A stretch of 64,000 bases of DNA from contig JACNJU010000086.1 in assembly GCA_014382375.1 (NCBI GenBank), forward strand, positions 1 through 64,000, given 5' to 3'. The notes under the pieces are model-generated. The model saw nothing but the letters and a program-made list of their open reading frames with translations. It was not told where the DNA came from and did no database searches. The translations under genes were made by a program, and so were the position numbers. This document shows, piece after piece, positions 8,666 to 16,925 of the stretch. Position 1 is the first letter of the stretch. Every line of letters begins with the position of its first letter. Source of the stretch: Rhodospirillaceae bacterium (GTDB lineage: Bacteria > Pseudomonadota > Alphaproteobacteria > Rhodospirillales > JABHCV01).

Positions 8666-9640
8666 ATGATTGATAATGAGACCATTCGCTCGCAGATCGA
8701 TAACGTTCTGACCGACGCCACCATTGCCGAATTGCCCAATCATTACAAAGGCAAGGTCCGCGACACCTATGTCCTTGAAGATGGCCGCATGGTCATTATT
8801 GCCACCGACCGCCAGAGCGCCTTTGATAGGAACCTCGCCGCCGTTCCTTTCAAAGGACAGGTATTGACCCAGACGGCCCGTTTCTGGTTTGAGGCGACCC
8901 GCGACATTTGCCCCAATCATGTGATCGAGTATCCCGATCCCAACGTGGTCGTTTGCAAGAATCTGGAAATGCTGCCGGTCGAAATGGTGGTCCGTGACTA
9001 TATGACCGGTTCAACCAATACATCGATCTGGCCCATGTACCGGGATGGCGCGCGCCAGATGTACGGGGTGACGTTCCCCGATGGATTGGTTAAAAACCAG
9101 AAACTTCCCGAGACCATCCTGACCCCGACAACCAAAGCCGCCCAGGGCGAGCACGACGCGCCGGTAACCCCAGCGGAAATTGTCGAGCAGGGGCTGTTAT
9201 CCCAGGAGCGATGGGATGAACTGGCCGAACTGTCTCTCGCGGTTTTCGCCCGGGGCAGGGAACTTGCCGCAGAGCGAGGCTTGATCCTGGTTGATACAAA
9301 ATTCGAGTTTGGCCTTGATGAAAACGGTGATGTTTGCCTGGCCGATGAAATTTTGACCCCCGACAGCAGTCGCTTTTGGCTAAATGACAGTTATGCCGAG
9401 AAAATGGCGGCGGAAGAAAACCCGGAAGGCCTGGATAAGGAATTTCTGCGTTTGTGGGTTAATGCCCGTTGCGACCCCTATAAAGATCCGATCCCGGAAA
9501 TTCCTGAAGAGACACTGGTTGAATTTTCAGGGCGCTATATTCGCCTGTACGAGACCGTTACCGGTCAGGAATTTACAGCCGACGGTAGCGATATGCAGGT
9601 GTTGGAGCGGATCAGGGGGAACTTGGCGGCCTATTTCTAA
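8666..9640 (+). CDS. purC: Phosphoribosylaminoimidazole-succinocarboxamide synthase
   Basis: PurC (SAICAR synthetase) joins aspartate to CAIR in step 7 of purine synthesis, using ATP. The 324-residue protein is the long, yeast-ADE1-like form rather than the ~240-residue E. coli form. Visible motifs are HYKGKVRDTYVLEDGRMVII, VVRDYMTGSTNTSIW, LVDTKFEFG and ADEILTPDSSRFW. It starts 27 bases after soxG on the same strand, so cotranscription with the C1-yielding sox genes is possible, although purC is not a standard sox partner. Confidence 0.95.
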   Translation: MIDNETIRSQIDNVLTDATIAELPNHYKGKVRDTYVLEDGRMVIIATDRQSAFDRNLAAVPFKGQVLTQTARFWFEATRDICPNHVIEYPDPNVVVCKNLEMLPVEMVVRDYMTGSTNTSIWPMYRDGARQMYGVTFPDGLVKNQKLPETILTPTTKAAQGEHDAPVTPAEIVEQGLLSQERWDELAELSLAVFARGRELAAERGLILVDTKFEFGLDENGDVCLADEILTPDSSRFWLNDSYAEKMAAEENPEGLDKEFLRLWVNARCDPYKDPIPEIPEETLVEFSGRYIRLYETVTGQEFTADGSDMQVLERIRGNLAAYF

Positions 9641-9725
9641 GGCGGTTATTTTTCCTGTTGACCCGACTACGGCTTCATAGTTGAGAGTGATGATCCTTGA
9701 TACTTGAAAAAGGATAGGAATTATC

Positions 9726-9878
9726 ATGTCAAACACCACCGGCGTCTGCAAAGCCGTCTCTCACCGAATTGGCATAAATGCCCAGGCTTCAGGAATTTTC
9801 CCGCTGCTTTGCTGGCGATCTCGGGGCATTTCGGAAGATGAAATCAGGCAAATTCGCAACCTCGGCCAAAAAGCCTGA
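9726..9878 (+). CDS. Small hypothetical protein (50 aa)
   Basis: A 50-codon frame starts MSNTTGVCKAVSHRIG and ends SEDEIRQIRNLGQKA, with an AGGA-type ribosome site before the ATG. The basic middle (CWRSRGIS) followed by an acidic-to-helical tail is loosely like short DUF1127-type proteins. I cannot assign a family. It lies in the otherwise empty purC-fbpA gap, upstream of the fbpA promoter. Confidence 0.35.
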   Translation: MSNTTGVCKAVSHRIGINAQASGIFPLLCWRSRGISEDEIRQIRNLGQKA

Positions 9879-9909
9879 GCCCTTTAAATGACCGTCCAAA
9901 TTATCCCTG

Positions 9910-9938
9910 TTGACAGTAGGTCTATTGCGTCGCATTAT
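9910..9938 (+). promoter_or_regulatory. Predicted sigma-70 promoter of the fbp operon
   Basis: TTGACA at 9910-9915 is followed after 17 bases by CATTAT at 9933-9938. The spacing is optimal and the -35 is consensus. A Fur-type palindrome begins 5 bases downstream, so the start site would lie inside the operator. Confidence 0.5.
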
Positions 9939-9942
9939 GTTA

Positions 9943-9965
9943 TTGCAAATGCAAGTCATTCTCAA
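9943..9965. promoter_or_regulatory. Putative Fur box upstream of fbpA
   Basis: TTGCAAATG-CAAG-TCATTCTCAA resembles the Fur box (ATGAnAATCATT core, flanked by TTGCAA-type ends). It lies right after the predicted -10 and about 40 bases before the Fe(III)-binding protein gene. Iron repression by Fur or an Irr-like regulator is expected. The assignment rests on motif similarity and gene context. Confidence 0.55.
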
Positions 9966-10004
9966 CTATAACCCTGTGCTGAGGATAACGAAGGAAACTT
10001 AATC

Positions 10005-11039
10005 ATGCGAAACCACCGGAAATATTATGTCACAGCACTTTTTGCCATCGTTCTGGCCCTTTCATCAATTGCCCGCGCAGCAGATAACGAGGTGAATCTG
10101 TATTCAGAACGTCAAGCCTTTCTGATTGACCCTTTGCTTAAAGCCTTCACCAAGGAAACCGGCATCAAGGTTAATCTTGTCTATATGAAAAAGGGGATGC
10201 TTGAACGGCTTAAACTCGAAGACCGCAACAGCCCTGCCGACGCTATTCTGACCAGTGATATCGGTAATCTCCATAATCATGCCAAAGCGGGCTTGTTGCA
10301 AGCTGTCGCCTCAAAGGTTTTGGAACACAATATTCCGGCTAACCTGCGTGATCCGGGTGGCCTGTGGTACGGGTTGACGGTTCGGGCACGTGTTATTTAT
10401 GCCCACAAGGACAGGGCGAAACCGGGTGAGGTCACCTCTTACGAGGATCTTGCCAGACCTGAAATGGCGGGCCGGGTTTGCAGTCGTTCGGGCAAGCATA
10501 TCTATAATATCTCGCTATTAGCTTCGATTATCGCGGCCAAGGGTCGCGAAGAAGCACTGGTGTGGGCGCGCGGGCTTAAAGGGTCACTGGCGCGCCGTCC
10601 GCAGGGCAATGATCGCTCGCAAGTCAAGGCAGTGTTTGAAGGAATTTGTGATTTTGCCCTTGGCAACACCTATTACATGGGCAAGATGGCGACCAACGAA
10701 AAGGAACCGGAGCAGAAGCAATGGGCCAATTCAGTAAACATCATTTTCCCCAATCAGAAAGACCGGGGAACACACGTCAATATCAGTGGTGCCGGTGTGA
10801 CTAAATACGCGAAGAATAAGGCCAATGCGGTCAAACTGATTGAGTATCTGAGCAGCGACACAGCGCAAAAACAATATGCCATGGGAAACTTTGAATACCC
10901 GGTGAGAGCGAACATTCCTTTACATCCCCTGGTCGCCGGATGGGGACAGTTCAAGGCCGACACGGTATTTCTTGCCGCAATCGCCGAACAACGGACGGAG
11001 GCCTCAAAGATTATGGATGAAGTCGGATTTAATCAATAA
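10005..11039 (+). CDS. fbpA: Fe(III) ABC transporter periplasmic binding protein
   Basis: This 344-residue protein has a Sec signal peptide (residues 1 to about 25, ending ARAA) and then the FbpA/FutA fold (VNLYSERQAFLIDPLL, YSSR-like region). The adjacent tyrosines in GNTYYMGKM match the iron-binding tyrosine pair of FbpA. It captures ferric iron in the periplasm and delivers it to FbpB. It is the first gene of fbpABC, and its TAA is followed directly by the fbpB ATG. Confidence 0.93.
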   Translation: MRNHRKYYVTALFAIVLALSSIARAADNEVNLYSERQAFLIDPLLKAFTKETGIKVNLVYMKKGMLERLKLEDRNSPADAILTSDIGNLHNHAKAGLLQAVASKVLEHNIPANLRDPGGLWYGLTVRARVIYAHKDRAKPGEVTSYEDLARPEMAGRVCSRSGKHIYNISLLASIIAAKGREEALVWARGLKGSLARRPQGNDRSQVKAVFEGICDFALGNTYYMGKMATNEKEPEQKQWANSVNIIFPNQKDRGTHVNISGAGVTKYAKNKANAVKLIEYLSSDTAQKQYAMGNFEYPVRANIPLHPLVAGWGQFKADTVFLAAIAEQRTEASKIMDEVGFNQ

Positions 11040-12722
11040 ATGACGGCCAGCCCAACCCTTGCCGGCAGCACCGAACGGCGTTTGAAGATAGATGGTTGGA
11101 CGTTAGGTACGGCGGCAATTTCGATGGCCGTGATGTTGCCGATTGTCGCGGTTGTCATTATTGCCTTCACACCTGGAGATGATATTTGGGGTCATCTGAC
11201 ATCGACGGTTCTGCCGCTCTATATTGCAACCACCGTGCAATTGATGGTTGGTGTCGGCGTTGGAACCTTCCTGATCGGTGTCGGTGGTGCCTGGCTTGTC
11301 ACCATTTACCGGTTTCCGGGCAAGCGGTTTTTCGAATGGGCCTTGCTTCTGCCCATGGCCATGCCTGCCTATGTCATCGCCTACGTGTATACGGACGTTC
11401 TGGAATATGCAGGCCCGGTGCAGGGGGCGCTCAGACATCTGTTTGGCTGGACTTCCATACAACAATACTGGTTCCCGGAGATTCGTTCTCTGGGGGGCGC
11501 GATCTCGATGATGACACTGGTTCTTTACCCCTACGTGTACCTGCTTTCCCGGGCCGCCTTTCTGGAACAGTCGGTGGGTGTTCTTGAAGCCAGCCGGGTG
11601 CTTGGGCGTAGCCAGTGGCAAAGCTTTTATTCCGTCGCTCTGCCGCTAGCCAGGCCAGCTATTGTGATCGGGCTATCGCTGGTGCTGATGGAAACCCTGA
11701 ATGACTTTGGCACCGTCGATTTTTTCGCCGTCTATACCTTTACCCTTGGCATTTTCGATGTGTGGATGAATATGAGTAACATCGCCGGGGCGGCGCAACT
11801 GGCTTCCTTGATGCTGTTATTCGTCATCGCTCTGGTGCTTGCCGAACGCTTCGCGCGCCGCAAGAAGCGTTTTCACCAAACCACGACAACGTACAAGGAA
11901 TTACCGGGCTATGAACTCGGCGGCTTTAAGGGGCTGTTGGCAGTCGTCGTCTGCGCCCTGCCGGTGGTGTTGGGATTTGTTTTGCCCAGCATTGTCCTGT
12001 CTACCTACGCTGTCCTCCACTTCGACAAGGAAGTCGTTTCGCAGATGCTCGAGACGGCGGGTAACTCATTATTGCTTTCGGGTACGGCGGCGATGATTGC
12101 CGTTATCGTCGCCATTTTTATGGCTTACGGTGTCCGAATCAAGGGTAGCCCGGTCTTAAAAGTCATGACCCGTATAGCGGCGCTGGGTTACGCCGTTCCG
12201 GGCTCGGTTCTGGCCGTTGGCGTGATCGCCGTATTGGCATCTTTGGATAATTCCATTGATGGCTTCATGCGTGAGAATTTTGGCGTTTCCACGGGGCTGC
12301 TCTTCAGTGGCACCGTGGTGGCGGTTATTTTTGGCTATCTGGTGCGCTTTCTGGCGCTTTCCTTTGGGACGGTTGAGGCCAGCTTGACAAAAATAACACC
12401 AAACATGGACGGCGCGGCACGGACACTGGGGCACGGCCCATTTGAGACCCTGCGCCGGGTCCATATGCCACTGATGAAGACATCAATATTGACGGCGGCG
12501 ATGCTGGTTTTTGTCGATGGCATGAAAGAACTGCCACTGACGATCATCCTGCGACCATTCAATTTCCAGACGCTGGCGACATATGTTCATCAGTTTGCCT
12601 CTGACGAGCAATTAGGCGAGGCCTCGCTCGCCGCCCTGGCTATCGTTGGCACCGGTATTATTCCTGTTATTCTGCTAAGCTTGATGATTAGAAAATCACG
12701 ACCGGGACATGAAATCACATGA
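11040..12722 (+). CDS. fbpB: Fe(III) ABC transporter permease, fused two-domain type
   Basis: The 560-residue inner-membrane protein contains two homologous permease halves with about 12 membrane segments. Each half has an EAA loop: EASRVLGRSQWQSFYSVALPLARPA in the first half (shown in parts VLGRSQWQSFYSV) and GAARTLGHGPFETLRRVHMP in the second. This is the FbpB/SfuB architecture. It starts immediately after fbpA and overlaps fbpC by 4 bases. Confidence 0.93.
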   Translation: MTASPTLAGSTERRLKIDGWTLGTAAISMAVMLPIVAVVIIAFTPGDDIWGHLTSTVLPLYIATTVQLMVGVGVGTFLIGVGGAWLVTIYRFPGKRFFEWALLLPMAMPAYVIAYVYTDVLEYAGPVQGALRHLFGWTSIQQYWFPEIRSLGGAISMMTLVLYPYVYLLSRAAFLEQSVGVLEASRVLGRSQWQSFYSVALPLARPAIVIGLSLVLMETLNDFGTVDFFAVYTFTLGIFDVWMNMSNIAGAAQLASLMLLFVIALVLAERFARRKKRFHQTTTTYKELPGYELGGFKGLLAVVVCALPVVLGFVLPSIVLSTYAVLHFDKEVVSQMLETAGNSLLLSGTAAMIAVIVAIFMAYGVRIKGSPVLKVMTRIAALGYAVPGSVLAVGVIAVLASLDNSIDGFMRENFGVSTGLLFSGTVVAVIFGYLVRFLALSFGTVEASLTKITPNMDGAARTLGHGPFETLRRVHMPLMKTSILTAAMLVFVDGMKELPLTIILRPFNFQTLATYVHQFASDEQLGEASLAALAIVGTGIIPVILLSLMIRKSRPGHEIT

Positions 12723-13810
12723 AGGGCCTTTTGATTCACGGCGTCAGCCATGCATATGGCGATAACAAGGTGCTCGATAAGGTCGCCGTTGTGGTTCCGG
12801 CTGGCGAACTGGTGTGTCTGCTGGGACCATCGGGTTGCGGCAAGTCGACACTGTTGCGCCTCGCAGCGGGTCTTGAGGTTTTGCAGGAAGGTAGCATTGT
12901 TATCGATGATGTCACCGTTGCATCAAACACTGTCCACGTGGAGCCCGAAAACAGGCACATCGGTTTCATGTTTCAGGACTACGCGTTGTTTCCGCATTTG
13001 AACGTTCTCGACAATGTCATTTTTGGCATGGTCGGATCTGCGGCCGACAAGGCCAGATCAAGGGCCATGGAAATGCTAGATCAGGTCGGCATGGTCGATC
13101 AGGCCTCGAAGCACCCGCATACGTTATCGGGGGGCCAGCAACAGCGTGTCGCTTTGGCCCGGGCCTTAGCGCCGGAACCGAAACTGTTGCTTCTCGACGA
13201 GCCTTTTTCGGGCCTTGATACCAACATGCGGGCCCGCATTCGGGAAGAAACCCTTGGTGTTCTCAAAGAATTCGGCGTCGCCACCCTGATGGTCACCCAT
13301 GACCCGGAAGAGGCCATGTTTATGGCTGACCGTATTAAAATTCTTGGCAGCGATGGCCACATATTGCAGGCGGCCCGACCCCACGAAATCTACTATCATC
13401 CCAAGCATGAATTCGTCGCCAAGATGTTTGGATTGATGAACCGTTTTGACAGTGTGGTCGTTAACTCCCAGGTCGAGACCCCGCTTGGCAGTGTCGCGGC
13501 ACCCGATATGGCCGATGGCATAAAAGTACAGGTTTTGATCCGTCCGGAAGGCATCGTCCTTGAAAGTCATGAGAACGCAAGCGGCACCGCCGTTGAGTTG
13601 CTATCGACCCATTTGCTGGGCCATGATAATATCGTTCGAGTGCGTCTGGCATCGGGATCCTCAAGCGAGCTTTATGTTCGTGTTCATCATGCTTTCGAGC
13701 CCGAACTGGCGCTGGGGATAAAGGCGACAATCGATTCCGATTACGCCTTTGTTTTCCCGCTTGATGTGGAAGAAGGCGGATCATCCTCTCTGGTGAAAGC
13801 AGCGCAGTAA
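12719..13810 (+). CDS. fbpC: Fe(III) ABC transporter ATPase
   Basis: The 363-residue ATPase has Walker A GPSGCGKST near residue 38, signature LSGGQQQRVALARAL, Walker B LLLLDEPFSGLD and H-loop MVTHDPEEA. A ~120-residue C-terminal TOBE-like regulatory region follows. It energises FbpB. Its TAA shares one base with the start codon of the hemerythrin gene (TAATG), so the two are probably translationally coupled. Confidence 0.94.
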   Translation: MKGLLIHGVSHAYGDNKVLDKVAVVVPAGELVCLLGPSGCGKSTLLRLAAGLEVLQEGSIVIDDVTVASNTVHVEPENRHIGFMFQDYALFPHLNVLDNVIFGMVGSAADKARSRAMEMLDQVGMVDQASKHPHTLSGGQQQRVALARALAPEPKLLLLDEPFSGLDTNMRARIREETLGVLKEFGVATLMVTHDPEEAMFMADRIKILGSDGHILQAARPHEIYYHPKHEFVAKMFGLMNRFDSVVVNSQVETPLGSVAAPDMADGIKVQVLIRPEGIVLESHENASGTAVELLSTHLLGHDNIVRVRLASGSSSELYVRVHHAFEPELALGIKATIDSDYAFVFPLDVEEGGSSSLVKAAQ

Positions 13811-14205
13811 TGGTTGAACTTACATCATCCTTCGAGTTGGAATTTGATGCCCTTGATCAGGATCACCAAAAGATGGTCGATCAGGTCAATGCCATCATCA
13901 AAAAAATAGACGCTGGCAATACGGATGACTGCAAGGCCCTGGTGGCGGATTTCGTCGCCCTGTCAAAGCGTCATTTCGCCCGTGAGGAGGCGCTTCTGGT
14001 CTCGGTTCATTATCCTGATGTGGAAAAACACCGCAAACATCATTTGGATTTGAACGACAAATTCGACCACATGCTGGAATTTGCCAAAATGGCGCCGGAA
14101 AATGATATGGCCTGCGAAAGCCTGAAAAAGGAACTGGTCTACTTCATCATGGATGACGTCATCACCGCTGACCTTGAATTCAAGGATTTCCTTTCGCAAA
14201 CTTAG
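13810..14205 (+). CDS. Hemerythrin-like protein with one altered metal ligand
   Basis: This 131-residue protein has the bacteriohemerythrin pattern for a diiron site: His19 (DQDH), His55 and Glu59 (RHFAREE), His74 and His78 (HRKHH) and Asp121. The seventh ligand, normally a His five residues before the final Asp, is Asp116 here. Hemerythrins bind O2, sense O2 or hold iron. As the fourth gene of a Fur-box iron-import operon, it could buffer or deliver the imported iron (inference). The stop overlaps the end of the convergent mscS gene by 4 bases (TTAG). Confidence 0.88.
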   Translation: MVELTSSFELEFDALDQDHQKMVDQVNAIIKKIDAGNTDDCKALVADFVALSKRHFAREEALLVSVHYPDVEKHRKHHLDLNDKFDHMLEFAKMAPENDMACESLKKELVYFIMDDVITADLEFKDFLSQT

Positions 14206-15017
14206 ATCATGTGGACGTCGCGCTGCGGGTAGGGGATGGAATAACCCTTCTCATCCAAACGTAGCTTGGCGTCGCGGGTCAGGTCGGTAAGCGTTCCCCA
14301 GTAATCGCCGGAATTAACCCAGCTTCTTAATGTCATGTTGACGGAATTGTCGGCCAGTTCAGTAACAAAAACCTCTGCTGCCGGGTCTTTAAGAATGCGC
14401 GGGTCTGTGTTCATCAGGTCAACCATTTCAGCCATCGCACCCTTAAGATCATCGTCATATCCGATGCCAATGACGAGATCGATGCGGCGTAAGGGATTAC
14501 GGGAATAATTGGTTATTACCGAATTCCAAAGGCTCGAATTGGGGGCGACGACGAACAGGCCACCGGGTGTTTTGAAACGGGTCGTAAACAAGCCAATTTC
14601 CACGACCGTGCCCGATGTGCTTCCGGCATCGACATATTCGCCGACGCTGAACGGCCGCAGCAGTAAAAGCATGACCCCGGCGGCGATATTGGACAGTGTT
14701 CCTTGCAGGGCAAGGCCAATGGCCAGGCCGGCAGCGCCAATGACAGCGATGATGCTTGTTGTTTCAACCCCGAAGCGGGCCAAGACGGCGACGATAACAA
14801 ATGCCAGAATGACATAACGTACACTGTTGGACAGAATCGGCTTCAGGGTATCGTCGATGTGGGGAACACGATTTAAGGCGCCAAAAGTCAGGCGCCGTGC
14901 CCAGCCTGCCGCCATCCAGCCGATAATCAAAATGGCGATGGCGCTGATTATGTCGACGCCGTAACCAAGCGCCAGATCTTTAAGCGTCGCTATCAGTTCA
15001 AGTGTGCTGTCTTCCAT
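14202..15017 (-). CDS. Small-conductance mechanosensitive channel, MscS family
   Basis: This 271-residue protein has three N-terminal membrane segments and then the MscS beta domain (GTLSNIAAGVMLLLLRPF, VVEIGLFTTRF, VVAPNSSLWNSVITNYSR). It opens under membrane tension to release solutes at osmotic downshock. I start it at the ATG at 15017 (MEDSTLEL). A TTG 21 bases further upstream is a possible but weaker start. It converges on the hemerythrin gene with a 4-base overlap. Confidence 0.92.
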   Translation of the reverse strand: MEDSTLELIATLKDLALGYGVDIISAIAILIIGWMAAGWARRLTFGALNRVPHIDDTLKPILSNSVRYVILAFVIVAVLARFGVETTSIIAVIGAAGLAIGLALQGTLSNIAAGVMLLLLRPFSVGEYVDAGSTSGTVVEIGLFTTRFKTPGGLFVVAPNSSLWNSVITNYSRNPLRRIDLVIGIGYDDDLKGAMAEMVDLMNTDPRILKDPAAEVFVTELADNSVNMTLRSWVNSGDYWGTLTDLTRDAKLRLDEKGYSIPYPQRDVHMI

Positions 15018-15164
15018 GATTCTGCCCGATAATGTCAAAATTTCTGTCTCTGATTTTATAACCGGATCGGCAGAATTTTATAAGGTTATTTGGTTGACTT
15101 AAACGTGAATACCTTTTCCCTGGGGATAATATATGATGAAGGGATTGAACAAAGGTATGTGCTG

Positions 15165-15743
15165 ATGAACCTGTGGCAGACATTGATGCGCCCGGACCGC
15201 GAAGAACTTGAGCTCGGCGAGCGTATGTTGGTGGCAAAGGCCGCCAATATTTTGCAAGTGGGCGAGTTTCAATTGCTGCAACTGGCCTATCAGGGTTGGC
15301 ACAACAGGGATTTGCCTGAAGCCCTGGTCTCACAACTGTTTTCATCATACATGTTGAAAAACGAAGTGCCCCACTGGGCCCGTCATTACGCCCGTAAAAT
15401 AATCGATGCAGATACCATGAATTCACTGAATGAAAACGCCCACGCGTTTCATGTTTATGACCATGAATATCGGACATCCGTACAGGGTGGTGTGCGCCGA
15501 TTCTGGACGGCGGTTGGGATGTTGACCCTGTTCATTGGCGGCGCCATTATTCTTGCCGATCTGTCTGTGACGACGTCGGCGAGCCAGTTCCCGCCGTATC
15601 TAAATGAAGAAGATTTGAAAACGAACACAACCAATTCGTCCTATGGACGCGCCGATATTATCCCGGTTTCGAGCGTTGTAAATTCGTCTCTTCCCGATAT
15701 GGGCATCCCTCAACCAACAGACATGTTGCCAGCACCCCGCTGA
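15165..15743 (+). CDS. Hypothetical single-pass membrane protein
   Basis: The 192-residue product has a soluble, Glu/Arg-rich, helical N-terminal half, one predicted membrane helix at about residues 113-133 (FWTAVGMLTLFIGGAIIL) and a Pro/Ser/Thr-rich tail that is probably periplasmic. I do not recognise the family. The ATG at 15165 has AAAGG upstream. The frame also extends 25 codons further to a TTG without clear support. It is followed 18 bases later by a second small membrane protein, which suggests a two-gene unit. Confidence 0.65.
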   Translation: MNLWQTLMRPDREELELGERMLVAKAANILQVGEFQLLQLAYQGWHNRDLPEALVSQLFSSYMLKNEVPHWARHYARKIIDADTMNSLNENAHAFHVYDHEYRTSVQGGVRRFWTAVGMLTLFIGGAIILADLSVTTSASQFPPYLNEEDLKTNTTNSSYGRADIIPVSSVVNSSLPDMGIPQPTDMLPAPR

Positions 15744-15761
15744 GAGGTTAACGTCCCACTC

Positions 15762-15962
15762 ATGTTTGAATTTGCCGGGCAGTATGAGTCTTTTATCAAT
15801 ATGGTGTTCCTCGCCGTGACGGGCTATATCGCCCTGCACGGTATTCGCTTTCGCGATGAGGATGGCAACACGGACTTTGTGCGATTGCTGTTTGGTTCAA
15901 TCGCCGCCGTCTTTTTCTTTATGGTGCTTTTTCAGGACGTCTTGGGAATCGCCACTTTTTAG
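15762..15962 (+). CDS. Small two-helix membrane protein (66 aa)
   Basis: The 66-residue product has two hydrophobic segments (around residues 13-27 and 43-62) separated by a charged loop, GIRFRDEDGNTDF. No family is recognised. It probably shares a transcript with the preceding membrane protein. Its TAG overlaps the stop codon of the convergent TPR gene by 4 bases (TTAG). Confidence 0.55.
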   Translation: MFEFAGQYESFINMVFLAVTGYIALHGIRFRDEDGNTDFVRLLFGSIAAVFFFMVLFQDVLGIATF

Positions 15963-16606
15963 GGCTTGTAAACCCGCTCTTCGGCGTCTTTTTCGGGCAT
16001 CAACAGGCACTCTCCTTCTTTTAAGGTATCGATTCGTTGATGAAGGAATTGCGCCCGTTTTAGCGGTGTCGAAGGATTGGCGGAATAGAGAATCTTATCG
16101 ATTAGGCCCGGCCCTTTGACGGCGACTTCGTCAGTTGTCAGGGCAGCTATATAATCGGCTAACGCCTCCTTATGGCGGCATTGGCGATCGAGCAGGATGG
16201 CCCGGTTATTGTAGGCGGCGGCAAGTGTTCCGGTGCCGGTGCGATCATCAGCCTCAAGGTTTCCCTTTAAAAAGTCTATCAGGTTTGTCAATTCGGTCTC
16301 TGCTTCCTGCGTCCTGCCGCTTAGCATGAACGATAGTGCGCGGCCCATCATGGCACCCCGGTGGGTGGGAGAGACGCTCAAGGCGGCGTTGAAGCGTTCC
16401 AGGGCATCGTCATATTTCTCATCGCTCAGAAAGATATCACCCTGGCGGACTTCGTAATCACCAAGCGGGGTTTGTGTGTACGATTTGACCACGGCCCAGA
16501 TACTGAACATGACAAAGGTAGCTATGGCCATCAGGACAATGAAACGACGGGTTACTTGCGGATTGGAAAAAGGATTAAGGGAGGCCATAAGCTGGATTCT
16601 ATCCAT
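15959..16606 (-). CDS. Membrane-anchored TPR-repeat protein
   Basis: This 215-residue protein has one N-terminal membrane helix (about residues 20-45) and then tetratricopeptide-like helices (GDIFLSDEKYDDALERFNAA, HRGAMMGRALSFMLSGRTQE, AAYNNRAILLDRQCRHKEA). TPRs usually bind partner proteins, and the partner here is unknown. The ATG at 16606 overlaps the end of the upstream small membrane gene by 8 bases. An internal ATG at 16588 (MASLNPF) is an alternative start. Confidence 0.75.
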   Translation of the reverse strand: MDRIQLMASLNPFSNPQVTRRFIVLMAIATFVMFSIWAVVKSYTQTPLGDYEVRQGDIFLSDEKYDDALERFNAALSVSPTHRGAMMGRALSFMLSGRTQEAETELTNLIDFLKGNLEADDRTGTGTLAAAYNNRAILLDRQCRHKEALADYIAALTTDEVAVKGPGLIDKILYSANPSTPLKRAQFLHQRIDTLKEGECLLMPEKDAEERVYKP

Positions 16607-16835
16607 TAAAAAGATGGTTAACGTAAAGCACCGAGAAAACGAAACACAGAAGGCCCGCAGTCACATTAGCGCTGCGCTTCAGGCGAAGGCTCGCTGCCTC
16701 ATCGACATCCAGGCCTTTGGCGTCGGCACGGCGTACCGACAGGCCCCAAATAAACTGTCTGACGGGGAAAAAAAGGGCAGCCCCCAGGACCACTGTCCAT
16801 AGCCATTGATATTCAGCCGTAAATAAAATTTCCAT
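16599..16835 (-). CDS. Small two-helix membrane protein (78 aa)
   Basis: The 78-residue product has two predicted membrane helices with a charged middle (RRADAKGLDVDEAASLRLKR). It is not the DUF4212 small partner of some acetate-type symporters as far as I can tell. GGAA precedes the ATG. It overlaps and probably couples to the TPR gene, and is separated from the upstream symporter by a strong terminator, so it needs its own promoter or read-through. Confidence 0.6.
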   Translation of the reverse strand: MEILFTAEYQWLWTVVLGAALFFPVRQFIWGLSVRRADAKGLDVDEAASLRLKRSANVTAGLLCFVFSVLYVNHLFNG

Positions 16836-16869
16836 GATCGATTCCGTGGATAGGAAGTCGGAATGTTAA

Positions 16870-16904
16870 CAAAAAAAAAGGGGAAGGACCAAGGCCCTTC
16901 CCCC
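16870..16904 (-). terminator. Intrinsic terminator of the symporter gene
   Basis: On the minus strand GGGGAAGG and CCTTCCCC form an 8-bp stem (16880-16887 with 16896-16903) followed by a run of nine to ten T. It sits about 20 bases after the symporter stop codon. Confidence 0.9.
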
Positions 16905-16925
16905 GATTTTCAGAAGATAGAAGTG

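Noticed and set aside
9641-9725. Intrinsic terminator after purC
   Set aside because: There is a short T-run but no stable GC-rich stem before it.
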